Below are positions 55,467-63,981 of a DNA stretch of 64,000 nucleotides, in pieces. Each line of letters starts with the position of its first letter. Position 1 is the stretch's first letter. The notes under the pieces were generated by a model. That model had not been told where the DNA came from and did not search any database. It was given only the letters and a program-made list of their open reading frames with translations. The stretch is from CAYJHC01 sp964369465 (lineage in GTDB: Bacteria; Bacillota; Clostridia; Peptostreptococcales; Anaerovoracaceae). The stretch covers positions 15,739 to 79,738 of the forward strand of contig CAYJEX010000005.1 in NCBI GenBank assembly GCA_964369465.1, given 5' to 3'. A program made the translations under genes and the position numbers.

Positions 55467-56108
55467 ATGAATTTTTTTTCAACATTTAAAAAGTTAGGAA
55501 TAACTATTAGTATAGCACTAATCATTCTAGGAATTGCATTCATTGCAATTCCTCACAAAATAATAAACCTTATCGATTGGATAGTAGGTGTAGGTGTATT
55601 TTTTATAGGAATTACGGGAATTATCAAAACACTTAAAGACCCAACAATCACAGAGGGCAAAGGCCTAAAAATGGTTCCTAGCGTCATTTGCATTATATTT
55701 GCTTTATACATTTTAATTTTTGCTGGTTCTACTACAAATATCATTGGAATAATAATAGGAATATTAGCCATATTTGCAGCAATTGGCCAATTTTCAAACG
55801 CAAAAATTGCCAACTTAATGGGACAAAAAGGTGGCACTTACGTAGTCATGGGATTAGTCAATATACTTTTTTCAATAGCAATGTTCGTAGCATCTTTTAC
55901 AATGGTTTCTTTCCTTATAATGCTCATTGGAATATACTTGGTGATTTTGGGAGGAACATCTTTGTTTTCTGCAATAACACTTAAGCCTATGCCAGATACT
56001 GAAAATTCAACTGCTGCAGGAAAAAACGACACTTCCCCATCCTTTATCGAGGAAGACACGACAATTGTCGATGCAGAGGTTGTTGACGAAAACGAAAAAC
56101 AAAAATAA
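55467..56108 (+). CDS. DUF308/HdeD-like membrane protein
   Basis: A 213-residue protein with six hydrophobic helices arranged as repeated pairs, resembling the HdeD/DUF308 family, and a polar acidic C-terminal tail of about 45 residues. The function is unknown; HdeD of E. coli is linked to acid stress. AAGGAGG lies upstream. It follows kal by 39 nt, so is probably cotranscribed, and ends at a strong terminator. Confidence 0.8.
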   Translation: MNFFSTFKKLGITISIALIILGIAFIAIPHKIINLIDWIVGVGVFFIGITGIIKTLKDPTITEGKGLKMVPSVICIIFALYILIFAGSTTNIIGIIIGILAIFAAIGQFSNAKIANLMGQKGGTYVVMGLVNILFSIAMFVASFTMVSFLIMLIGIYLVILGGTSLFSAITLKPMPDTENSTAAGKNDTSPSFIEEDTTIVDAEVVDENEKQK

Positions 56109-56137
56109 CTCCAAAATGATTTTTCTTTGTGAACAAA

Positions 56138-56172
56138 CAAGAGCTTTTGCTTAACGCAAAAGCTCTTTATTT
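56138..56172. terminator. Terminator after the DUF308 gene
   Basis: AAGAGCTTTTGC (56138-56149) pairs with GCAAAAGCTCTT (56155-56166), five-base loop, followed by T-rich sequence. Confidence 0.88.
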
Positions 56173-56231
56173 TAAATATTTTCAAAAATCTAACTTATGT
56201 ATAAACTCTTCACTATCCTCTTAAATCACAT

Positions 56232-57854
56232 TTATTCCCATAGAACCTTCGGATATACTCCTTTTTTCTTAAGGTCTTCAATGCTTTTAGAAACATATTC
56301 TTTATCCTCTTTATACGTGACTCCAAACCATTTTTCTTTAGAGGAAAGCATTTTTACTTCTGCCTTTCCATCTACTATAAGTTGGCCTGTAACTTTTGGA
56401 ATTAGAAATTCTCCTTTTAGTGGATTATTTTCTAAAGCATCACGTAAGAACTCTGGAAAAGTCTGGTTAAGTTCATCCATCATACTTTTCGTATACCCAA
56501 GGAGATTCATCGAAACAACGGACTCTTCATCGATTTCAATCCATGTCTCGCCATCATCTTCAGTATATGCTGGGGAATTTTCCCCCTTTTTTATCTTGGT
56601 CCTTTCTTCAATATTCTCAAGCGTACCCTCTTCAGAAATTGTACAAACCCCACGAGAAACGTATCCATTATCTGTCAATGTGTTTTTTAACTTGTAGCCC
56701 ACCATGCAAAAATCGTATTTTTCTTTATCTTTTGCTTTGCTCAAATATTCGAATATAGAGGCAAAAGCAGATGGCCCATAATAATCATCTCCATTTATAA
56801 CAGCAAACGCTCCATTAACGACATGCCTCGCACTCAATATCGCATGACCTGTTCCCCAGGGTTTAGTCCTTCCATCCGGGACTTTAAAACCTTTAGGCAA
56901 ATCATCTATGTCTTGGTATACATATGTAATATTTAATTTTCTTCCAGCTTTGTTGTCAATAAGTTCTCTAAAATCTTTTTCATTTTCTTTTCTAATTACA
57001 AAGACAACATCGCGGAAACCCGCCTTCATTGCATCATATAAGGAAAAATCAATAATTATTTCCCCTTCTTTTGTTACAGGGTCAATTTGCTTTAACCCAC
57101 CATATCTGCTTCCCATACCTGCAGCCATCACAAGCAACTTTGGCCTTGTGCGTTGTTTCGCTAACGCAGGAATTACAAATCCTATCATCACCAGCAAAAG
57201 TATCGAAGATTCTACAAATCCTCCAATAACATCCGTTGGGTAATGAACTCCCAAATACACTCTAGAAACACCTATTAAAATCGCCAATACAGCAAGGCAT
57301 ATTGCATAAAACAAACTTTTATGGCAACTTTGACTTTTGTTGTCATAGCATCTTTCTTTGCATGCATCTTGTTGTAGGTTTTCGCTGTTCATGTATTTAA
57401 GAAGCAAATACGCAAGCATAATGTACGTTGCAAATCCCGTGGCCGAATGACCACTTGGAAAAGAAAATCCTCCCTGTTCAATTAGCATCATTTCTTGAAG
57501 TGGTCTTGTTCGCTCAACAATAATTTTGAAAATATAATTTATAACAAAACTCGCCGTTGTAATAATCGCAACAGGTACGCCATACGTCATTCTCGTCTTA
57601 TCAAAAGCCAAAAGCAAAAGACATATTGCAATTACTGTAAACCACTCCCCTGCGTACGTTATCATTTCAAACAAAGTATTTAGTGCGGGCGTTCTATTAG
57701 CATACACATATTCCATAATATTCAAATCGAAAGTTCTTGAGTTCCCACTCGTAACCCACCAAAATACCATCGCAAAAATAAGCGACATACCCATAATTCC
57801 AGCAATATTCGCAATCTTTACATTTCTCAATTTCATCTCTTTTTTTTGTATCAT
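56232..57854 (-). CDS. PAP2-type membrane phosphatase fused to a sugar nucleotidyltransferase
   Basis: One uninterrupted 540-residue frame. Residues 1-235 are a PAP2 lipid phosphatase with about six helices and all three motifs: KIIVERTRP, PSGHS and SRVYLGVHYPTD. Residues 240-540 are a nucleotidyltransferase: LLVMAAGMGSRYGGLKQID (GxGxRxG loop) then VINGDDYYG. The joint (AKQRTRPKLLVMAAG) is only a few residues long and the standalone nucleotidyltransferase normally begins at this point. It could couple undecaprenyl- or lipid-phosphate handling with sugar activation; both substrates are inferred. It follows the PlsC-like gene by 58 nt. Confidence 0.9.
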   Translation of the reverse strand: MIQKKEMKLRNVKIANIAGIMGMSLIFAMVFWWVTSGNSRTFDLNIMEYVYANRTPALNTLFEMITYAGEWFTVIAICLLLLAFDKTRMTYGVPVAIITTASFVINYIFKIIVERTRPLQEMMLIEQGGFSFPSGHSATGFATYIMLAYLLLKYMNSENLQQDACKERCYDNKSQSCHKSLFYAICLAVLAILIGVSRVYLGVHYPTDVIGGFVESSILLLVMIGFVIPALAKQRTRPKLLVMAAGMGSRYGGLKQIDPVTKEGEIIIDFSLYDAMKAGFRDVVFVIRKENEKDFRELIDNKAGRKLNITYVYQDIDDLPKGFKVPDGRTKPWGTGHAILSARHVVNGAFAVINGDDYYGPSAFASIFEYLSKAKDKEKYDFCMVGYKLKNTLTDNGYVSRGVCTISEEGTLENIEERTKIKKGENSPAYTEDDGETWIEIDEESVVSMNLLGYTKSMMDELNQTFPEFLRDALENNPLKGEFLIPKVTGQLIVDGKAEVKMLSSKEKWFGVTYKEDKEYVSKSIEDLKKKGVYPKVLWE

Positions 57855-57912
57855 TATTGAGATTTCTCCTTTTCCTATATATATTTAAAAATTTTCTCTA
57901 GCGCAACCTATT

Positions 57913-58680
57913 TTACTTGCTTTCCTCATTCGAAATTTCATTTAGTTCAACCCCTAGTTTTATCAGTCCAGATCTTACGACTTTCTCAACATTTGAAGAA
58001 ATATTTTTCTCTTCCTCTTTACTTAATCCTTTTGTTTCAATTAATGGGTGAATTATTATATCTATATCTCCAGGTTTGATTTCTCCAGTTTCTTCAAGAA
58101 TTTTATACGTTCCATTTATTGTTATTGGAATAATAGGTGCTTTTGGAATTGTCGCAAGTTTTATTGAACCCTTTTTAAACGAACCCATCTGACTAGATCT
58201 GCTTCTTGTTCCCTCTGGAAAAATCACGAGAGAAAACCCTTCTTTTATGTAAGATACTCCTTTTTTTATTGCATTCAAAGAATCTCTTGGACTTTCTCGT
58301 TTAATCAAAACGCATCTAACAAGATCAACCCACACACCATATAACGGTATCTTTGACAAGCTTTGCTTCGCAACAAACCCAACTTGAAATTTATCTAAAG
58401 TTGCACATAATGCAATTACATCTGCAAACCCTTGATGATTTGCAACTACAACCACAGGCCCTTTCTCTGGAAGGTTTTCCCTGCCAGAAATATTAATATT
58501 TAGCCCCATTTCTTTTGCCACATTTTTGCTCCACGTAGTTGTCGCAAGCAAAATGTTTTCTCTTTCTTTTTCACGGTTTCCTTCCGCCCTATATTTTTTT
58601 ATTTTTTTCTTGTATTGGTTCAAATATTTTAATGTGCTGTAAAATTTGGCCGCTGGTCCTATATTTCTTATTTTCAACAT
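57913..58680 (-). CDS. 1-acyl-glycerol-3-phosphate acyltransferase (PlsC-like)
   Basis: Membrane-associated acyltransferase of phospholipid synthesis. The HX4D motif appears as VVANHQGFADV (about 85), and FPEGTRSRS (about 160) and GSIKLA follow. 255 residues is typical. The ATG at 58680 follows GGGGAAG; the longer frame begins with a weakly supported GTG. It precedes the PAP2 fusion, so phosphatidate-type lipids may link the two. Confidence 0.9.
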   Translation of the reverse strand: MLKIRNIGPAAKFYSTLKYLNQYKKKIKKYRAEGNREKERENILLATTTWSKNVAKEMGLNINISGRENLPEKGPVVVVANHQGFADVIALCATLDKFQVGFVAKQSLSKIPLYGVWVDLVRCVLIKRESPRDSLNAIKKGVSYIKEGFSLVIFPEGTRSRSSQMGSFKKGSIKLATIPKAPIIPITINGTYKILEETGEIKPGDIDIIIHPLIETKGLSKEEEKNISSNVEKVVRSGLIKLGVELNEISNEESK

Positions 58681-58733
58681 TGTCTTCCCCACTCTTTCTT
58701 CATTTCATGAATCCATAGATATTTTAGTATTAT

Positions 58734-59177
58734 TTATTTTAAGTATGAATCAATCAAATCTTTCAATTCTTCTATCACTTCTAAGTTGCCTTCACGCGCT
58801 GCATCTGCGACGCAATGCGTTATATGTTCTTTCAATATATATCTTCCCGTACTATCTATAGCAGCTCTCACCGCCAATAGTTGAGTCATAACTTCTAAGC
58901 AATCTCTTTCTTCTTCTACCATTCTTTTTACCTTATCAAGGTGCCCCATTGCCTTTGCTAGTCTATTGGAAGTTTTTTTGCTAAAGTTTGGAGAATGGCT
59001 ATGCCCGTGCTCATGTTCCTGCTCGCGCTCGCGACCATAAGAACTTGTATATTCACCCTCTGCCGGAGATACATCTCCATAATTAGCAAGGCTTTCACTT
59101 ACAGTCTCTGTATCGAAGGGCTTATTATTTTTTTTCAACTTTCTTTCGTCTATTTCTCTATTTGGTTTAGATGTCAT
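58734..59177 (-). CDS. CsoR/FrmR-family metal- or persulfide-responsive repressor with His-rich N terminus
   Basis: The C-terminal 85 residues are the four-helix CsoR domain: GHLDKVKRMVEEERDCLEVM, then RYILKEHITHCV. Cys in RDC plus His-x3-Cys in HITHC match the C-H-C copper(I) ligands of CsoR. The first 60 residues are an unusual, polar extension containing EHEHGHSHS, which could bind metal. No obvious metal exporter is adjacent; a rhodanese lies about 0.8 kb away on the opposite strand. The ligand is therefore open. Confidence 0.87.
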   Translation of the reverse strand: MTSKPNREIDERKLKKNNKPFDTETVSESLANYGDVSPAEGEYTSSYGREREQEHEHGHSHSPNFSKKTSNRLAKAMGHLDKVKRMVEEERDCLEVMTQLLAVRAAIDSTGRYILKEHITHCVADAAREGNLEVIEELKDLIDSYLK

Positions 59178-59285
59178 ATGCTGATTCTCCTCATCTTATT
59201 TCTATTAGTTTAACATATTTGTTGAGAAAAAAACAAAATAATGTTACCATTAATTATTATTAGATAAAATACCAAAGGAGACAAA

Positions 59286-59858
59286 ATGGCCAAATTGAAA
59301 ATATACACAGATGGAGCATGCTCTGGAAATCAATCAGAAGAAAACTTTGGCGGGTGGGGAGCTATCCTTACTTTTGGAAATTCGGAAAAAGAAATATACG
59401 GCGGTGAATCAAACACCACAAACAACCGAATGGAAATGATGGCTTTATTAATGGCTTTTAAAGCATTAAAACAAGAAAACTTAAATATAGATGTATTTTC
59501 TGACAGTAGTTATTTAATGGATTGTTTTAGGCAAGAATGGCATAAAAACTGGGAAAGAAATGGATGGATAACCGCTTCAAAAAATCCTGTCGAAAACAAA
59601 GATCTTTGGCAAGAATTACTTGTATATACTAAAGTGAACTCTGTATCATTTTATCGTGTAAAAGGACACGTTAACTTAAATAGCAAGTCAACGGATTTCG
59701 ACAAGTTGTTTTCAAAATTTACCGAATGGAATGGGTCTTCTTTTACATTTGACGATTTTAAATATGTGACAAAGATGAACAATCGTGCTGACGCTTTAGC
59801 CAACTTAGGCATTCAAGACCAAAAAGACATTTTCCAGCAGAGTACTATTTCAGAGTAA
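59286..59858 (+). CDS. rnhA: Ribonuclease HI
   Basis: Degrades RNA in RNA-DNA hybrids. Catalytic residues are visible: Asp in IYTDGACSGN (10), Glu in NRMEMMALL (about 48), Asp in VFSDSSYLMD (about 70) and the last Asp in NNRADALANLG (about 170). 190 residues is longer than usual (about 150) because of an insertion of about 25-30 residues between GHV and the last Asp. AAAGGAG precedes the ATG. Confidence 0.92.
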   Translation: MAKLKIYTDGACSGNQSEENFGGWGAILTFGNSEKEIYGGESNTTNNRMEMMALLMAFKALKQENLNIDVFSDSSYLMDCFRQEWHKNWERNGWITASKNPVENKDLWQELLVYTKVNSVSFYRVKGHVNLNSKSTDFDKLFSKFTEWNGSSFTFDDFKYVTKMNNRADALANLGIQDQKDIFQQSTISE

Positions 59859-59938
59859 TTGCAATCCTGAAAAGCAATTATAAACTTCCTGCAACTATAA
59901 GTTGATTACTATGTTCAAGCAAACAGAAAGGAAACAAC

Positions 59939-60256
59939 ATGAACAATTCTTACAAAAAAATCTCTGCAGGCACAGCAGAATCCATGATGAAAGGCAACAT
60001 CTTTCTTCTTGATGCAAGATCACCCGAAGAATACAAAGAGGGACACATCGCAAAAGCAATTAATATTCCACATACGGAAATCGATACAAAAGCAACGGAG
60101 TTAATTCCAAACAAAGAAACAACTATACTTGTATATTGCAAAAGCGGCGGGAGAAGTAAAATCGCTTCCGAAGGGCTGATTAAACTCGGATATACAAATG
60201 TGAATGATTTTGGCGGTATTGAAACAGATTGGAAAGGCCCAGTCGTAACGAAATAA
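59939..60256 (+). CDS. Rhodanese-like domain protein
   Basis: A 105-residue single-domain rhodanese. It has LLDARSPEEYKEGHIAKAIN and the active-site loop VYCKSGGRSK, with the persulfide-forming Cys. It could carry sulfane sulfur. AAAGGA lies upstream. It lies 80 nt after rnhA and is followed by a terminator. Confidence 0.93.
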   Translation: MNNSYKKISAGTAESMMKGNIFLLDARSPEEYKEGHIAKAINIPHTEIDTKATELIPNKETTILVYCKSGGRSKIASEGLIKLGYTNVNDFGGIETDWKGPVVTK

Positions 60257-60367
60257 GAACATCGTGCATCTTATTAAAATAATTCAATACACAGGCATCA
60301 ATTACATTTTAGGCTTTTTATGTTTGAAAAATAGCCTTCTCCCACTTCCCTAGTTTTAATTGTAATA

Positions 60368-60402
60368 AAAATACCCCTATTATTAAAATATTAGGGGTAT
60401 TT
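60368..60402. terminator. Bidirectional terminator between rhodanese and SDR genes
   Basis: AAAATACCCCTA and TAGGGGTATTT pair around an A/T loop, then TTGTTTT; it serves the convergent pair. Confidence 0.88.
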
Positions 60403-60422
60403 GTTTTATAAATATGAACAGA

Positions 60423-61166
60423 TTAACTTCTTGCAGCTCCATCTACCGAAAGAACTTCTCCCGTTACATAACTAGCCATATCACTTCCTAGATATAAAAA
60501 CGCATTTGCAATATCTTCTGGCTCTCCAACTCTTCCTAATGGTATAGTTGCGATTAAAGGTTTTATCATCTCTTCTGGAAGCGCCGCCACCATATCAGTA
60601 CGAGTAATTCCTGGCGCAACTGCATTTACACGAATATTATCTTTGCCAAGTTCTCTTGCAAGAGATTTAGTAAGACCATTTACAGCAAACTTTGAAGAAG
60701 GATATGCACTTCCCGAAGGTTGTCCATGTATACTAACCATTGAGCTTGTATTTAGAATAACGCCTCCTCCTTGCCCTTTCATAATTTTTGCTGCCGCTTG
60801 TGCACAAACGAATACTGCATTTACATTAATATCCATTGTTTTTTTGAAGTCATCTACGTTGTATTGATAAATACTGTCACGCGCGGATATCCCTGCATTG
60901 TTAACTAAAATATCAAGACGCCCCCACTTTGCAACAACTTCATCAAATGCTTTTTTTACTGAAGCTTCATCTATCAAATTCGGTGCAGCTCCCATTGTTT
61001 CCCATGATGAATTTTCTTCTTTTAATTTTTCAAGAGCTTTGCTTACGCTTTCATCTTTAGAACCGAAAACTGCAACCTTTGCTCCATTTTCCAAATATTT
61101 CTTTACAACAGCATATCCAATACCTCTTGTACCGCCTGTCACTATTACTACTTTACCTTTTAACAT
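60423..61166 (-). CDS. Short-chain dehydrogenase/reductase (BaiA/FabG-like)
   Basis: A 247-residue classical SDR. It has VIVTGGTRGIGYAV (cofactor loop), NNAGIS, the catalytic Ser in LNTSSMVS, YPSSK (Tyr-x3-Lys) and PGITRTDM. The N-terminal half (GTRGIG..NGAKVAVFG) looks close to BaiA-type 3-alpha-hydroxysteroid dehydrogenase, but FabG-like enzymes share much of this. It is last in an SDR-MFS-SDR row on the minus strand. AAAGG precedes the ATG. Confidence 0.88.
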   Translation of the reverse strand: MLKGKVVIVTGGTRGIGYAVVKKYLENGAKVAVFGSKDESVSKALEKLKEENSSWETMGAAPNLIDEASVKKAFDEVVAKWGRLDILVNNAGISARDSIYQYNVDDFKKTMDINVNAVFVCAQAAAKIMKGQGGGVILNTSSMVSIHGQPSGSAYPSSKFAVNGLTKSLARELGKDNIRVNAVAPGITRTDMVAALPEEMIKPLIATIPLGRVGEPEDIANAFLYLGSDMASYVTGEVLSVDGAARS

Positions 61167-61253
61167 TTTATCAACCTTTCCCTTCTTGTGCTTTCTCGTA
61201 AAACGTATTTTACAGCACTTTATTCACACTTTCAACTTAGTCAATTACTCAAA

Positions 61254-62684
61254 TTAAGCTTTAGGTGCAGTACGTATTTTCGGTAGCATAAAGCATATAA
61301 CAATACCTACCACAACACACGCAAGTTGAACCAATGATGTCGTTCTAATCGAGTCAATACTTGCCATAACAGTTGCAGCAGCTTGATCCAAACCTTCCGC
61401 CATGTGTCCCGCTGTACCTGAAGCAACACCTGCAGAGAACATAGGAACGAATAGAGCAACACCAAATGGCGCAGACATATCACGAAATACATTATATGTT
61501 CCAGAACCAGAACCTGCTGTTGCAGGATCTAATCCAGATAAAGCTACCTTCAAGAAAATTGTAGCGTTTCCACCTAAACCAAGTCCTATGAAAAACAACG
61601 CTCCACACATAACCGCCAAACCTGTGTTTGCAGTAAATAACATTTGCATAGATGTTCCAATTGCAACAATAAATAGTGCTATCGAAGCAATATAACGAGG
61701 TTCTCTTTTATCAGCCATCGGTCCAATAAGTACTGTTCCCAAAGCCATACCAATATACATTACTGATGTTGCAATACCCGCTAGAGTACGATCGCCTGTT
61801 GTCATTATCGAGAAAACAATAACATTTGTCATACACGACTGTAGCAAACCTTGTGATAAGAACAATACAATAACTGGAAGTACAAATTGCTTACGAGCCA
61901 TGAATTTACCATTAAGGATTGGGTTTTCAGCTCTTTTTTCAATAAGGAATAACGCCACTAAAGCAACAATTCCAACTCCTACGCATACAAGAGTTTCCGT
62001 AGATGCCCAACCTGCACTTTGTCCAAAAGTAGGAATTGACAAGAACATTGAGAATACTATTAATACAAAAATAGCTCCTGTAAAATCAAAACCTTTCAAT
62101 GTCTTTTTAGGTCCTTCCGTCTTTTTCACAAGAACGAAACAAGCAAAGAATATCACTGCACACAACGCAACACAGATATACATTACTGGACGCCAACCAA
62201 TAGTTGCTAATACAATTCCACCAAGAGTCGGTCCAAAGATAACCATAACGCATGATACTAGCATATAGTATGTAAATCCTTTTCCTATTTTTTCAGGAGG
62301 GAATTCCATCATAATATACGCCATTACTACTGGCGCAATACCTGCAGCACCAACGCCTACTATAAATCTAAATAGAAGCACAAGGACAAGATTTGCTTCA
62401 GGAGCAAATGCAATAAGTAGTTGCCCTAAAGTGTATATTGCCAAACTTGTAAGTAGTATAGTACGTCTACCAAAAACATCCCCTAACTTACCCATTATAG
62501 GCGCTAGCGCTGCTGCACCTAATGAAAATGCCAATGTGATCCACGCTGTTGCGGAACCATCTAGTCCCCAATCGGCAACAATATTGGCAGGAACTGCCGC
62601 CGTAAATCCTCCGCACAGGCTCAGAATTCCTGCAGCCATAGCGAAAGGAACAAACCCTTTCATATAATTTGGATTCTTTAACAT
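61254..62684 (-). CDS. MFS transporter
   Basis: A 476-residue transporter with about 14 hydrophobic helices and the MFS motif GKLGDVFGRRTILL between helices 2 and 3. This is the drug/H+ antiporter-2 arrangement. The substrate is unknown; its position between two SDR genes suggests import or export of their common substrate. AGGAG lies ten bases before the ATG. Confidence 0.9.
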   Translation of the reverse strand: MLKNPNYMKGFVPFAMAAGILSLCGGFTAAVPANIVADWGLDGSATAWITLAFSLGAAALAPIMGKLGDVFGRRTILLTSLAIYTLGQLLIAFAPEANLVLVLLFRFIVGVGAAGIAPVVMAYIMMEFPPEKIGKGFTYYMLVSCVMVIFGPTLGGIVLATIGWRPVMYICVALCAVIFFACFVLVKKTEGPKKTLKGFDFTGAIFVLIVFSMFLSIPTFGQSAGWASTETLVCVGVGIVALVALFLIEKRAENPILNGKFMARKQFVLPVIVLFLSQGLLQSCMTNVIVFSIMTTGDRTLAGIATSVMYIGMALGTVLIGPMADKREPRYIASIALFIVAIGTSMQMLFTANTGLAVMCGALFFIGLGLGGNATIFLKVALSGLDPATAGSGSGTYNVFRDMSAPFGVALFVPMFSAGVASGTAGHMAEGLDQAAATVMASIDSIRTTSLVQLACVVVGIVICFMLPKIRTAPKA

Positions 62685-62785
62685 AGTATAATTCTCCTAA
62701 CATTAAAACTATAAGTAATAAATTTTTCGATATTTTTTTAAATATCAACAGTATATTATTAGATACTATAATCACTCTTCAACCT

Positions 62786-62827
62786 AAAAAGAGCCTATTC
62801 CGAAACAATAGATTAAGACTCTTTTTT
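62786..62827 (-). terminator. Probable terminator after the 12-alpha-HSDH-like gene
   Basis: On the minus strand, AAAAAGAG..TATT pairs with AATA..CTCTTTTT around a GTTTCGG loop with two internal bulges, then A/T-rich sequence. Confidence 0.6.
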
Positions 62828-62856
62828 ATTATTAAGTTACTACATAGTATGAATAA

Positions 62857-63657
62857 TTATGGTCTTTGACCTGATCCACCTTGTAAAGTAAGTGTTTCAC
62901 CAGACATGTATTTGAAATCTGGAGTTGCTAATTGAACGCATACACGTCCTATATCTCCTTCTGAGTCTCCAAAACGTCCCATAGGGATTCCTTTAATATT
63001 TTTTTCGTATGCTTCTGGTTGATATTGCTTCCAAAGTTCTAGTTGTGCTGTATACGCAAGTGGGCAAACTATATTTACATTTATATTATCTTTTCCCCAT
63101 TCTTGAGCAGCAACACGACTCATACCACGTATACCTTCTTTTGCTGCTGCATAAGAAACTTGTCCAAAGTTACCGAATAAACCTGCTCCTGACGCAAAGT
63201 TAATTACAGATCCTTCTGTTTCTTTTAAATGCGGGTATGCTTCTCTCATATATAAAAACGCAGAATATAATCCCGAATAAATCGCAAGATTAAATTGTTC
63301 TAGAGTATGATCAGCTATTGTAATTCCTGATGCTGACGCTTGTGCGTTATTAATCAACACATCAATTTTGCCAAATGTTTTTATTGTCTGATCAATAACG
63401 TTTTTAACAGCAGCTTCATTATCAGAAGATGCGTCTACATCAGCTTGAACAGCTAAAACTTTAACACCGTATAACTTTTCTAATTCTTCTTTTGCATCTG
63501 TCAATTTTTTTTCGTTTCTGCCTGTCAGTACTAAATTTGCTCCTTCTTTAGCATATGCAGTCGCAATACCATATCCGATAGATCCAATTTCGCCGCTTGA
63601 CAAAACAGCTTTTCCGCCACCTGTTATTATGGCAACTTTTCCTTCTAAAACTCCCAT
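62857..63657 (-). CDS. SDR similar to 12-alpha-hydroxysteroid dehydrogenase
   Basis: A 266-residue SDR. It has the unusual NNAQASASG in place of NNAG, an active-site SGAGLFGNFGQVSYAAAK, then KDNINVNIVCPLA, MGRFGDSEGDIGRVCVQL and the end SGETLTLQGGSGQRP. From memory, these match clostridial NADP-dependent 12-alpha-hydroxysteroid dehydrogenases of bile acids at most positions. The glycine-rich loop (GGGKA..SIGYGIA) has about eight extra residues. The ATG at 63657 has AAGGAG six bases upstream; the frame is open 21 codons further. A near-perfect promoter lies upstream. Confidence 0.87.
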   Translation of the reverse strand: MGVLEGKVAIITGGGKAVLSSGEIGSIGYGIATAYAKEGANLVLTGRNEKKLTDAKEELEKLYGVKVLAVQADVDASSDNEAAVKNVIDQTIKTFGKIDVLINNAQASASGITIADHTLEQFNLAIYSGLYSAFLYMREAYPHLKETEGSVINFASGAGLFGNFGQVSYAAAKEGIRGMSRVAAQEWGKDNINVNIVCPLAYTAQLELWKQYQPEAYEKNIKGIPMGRFGDSEGDIGRVCVQLATPDFKYMSGETLTLQGGSGQRP

Positions 63658-63747
63658 TACTTTCTCCTTATTTGTTATATTTTTAACTATTATGATTATA
63701 CGAACACCTTGTACTCTCACAATCTACTTGTTTTGTATATCGTTAAA

Positions 63748-63777
63748 ATTATATCATTTCTCAAGTATCTTTGTCAA
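63748..63777 (-). promoter_or_regulatory. Strong sigma-A promoter of the 12-alpha-HSDH-like gene
   Basis: Minus strand TTGACA (63772-63777), 18 bases, TATAAT (63748-63753), both consensus hexamers, about 90 nt upstream of the start. Confidence 0.85.
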
Positions 63778-63882
63778 TAGAATTGTTAGAATTATTGCAA
63801 CAATATAAAAGATTGGCAAAATTGGAATGCCAAAACAACAAAATTATATTATAATTATGATTTCAAACATTATGAAAAACTC

Positions 63883-63901
63883 AAAAGTGCTCAGCACTTT
63901 T
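63883..63901. terminator. Short palindrome, possible terminator
   Basis: AAAAGTGCT-C-AGCACTTTT, perfect nine-base arms with a T after it. It lies in the 325-nt gene-free stretch between the SDR and the tRNA. No reading frame is supported in this stretch. Confidence 0.4.
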
Positions 63902-63910
63902 TCCTTCTCC

Positions 63911-63937
63911 GCTCATGCCCTTTCGGGTTCGAGTCCC
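63911..63937 (+). other. tRNA-like T-arm fragment
   Basis: GGGTTCGAGTCCC (63925-63937), preceded by GCTCATGCCCTTTC, looks like the T arm and variable arm of a tRNA, but only three T-stem pairs form and no acceptor or anticodon arm can be built. It may be a remnant of recombination at the neighbouring tRNA. Confidence 0.3.
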
Positions 63938-63951
63938 TTATTTATAGTCGC

Positions 63952-63975
63952 AAAAAAAGAAACACTATGTGTTTC
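63952..63975 (-). terminator. Terminator of the tRNA transcript
   Basis: On the minus strand GAAACAC-ATA-GTGTTTC followed by seven T, starting seven bases after the tRNA CCA end. Confidence 0.87.
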
Positions 63976-63981
63976 TTCTTT

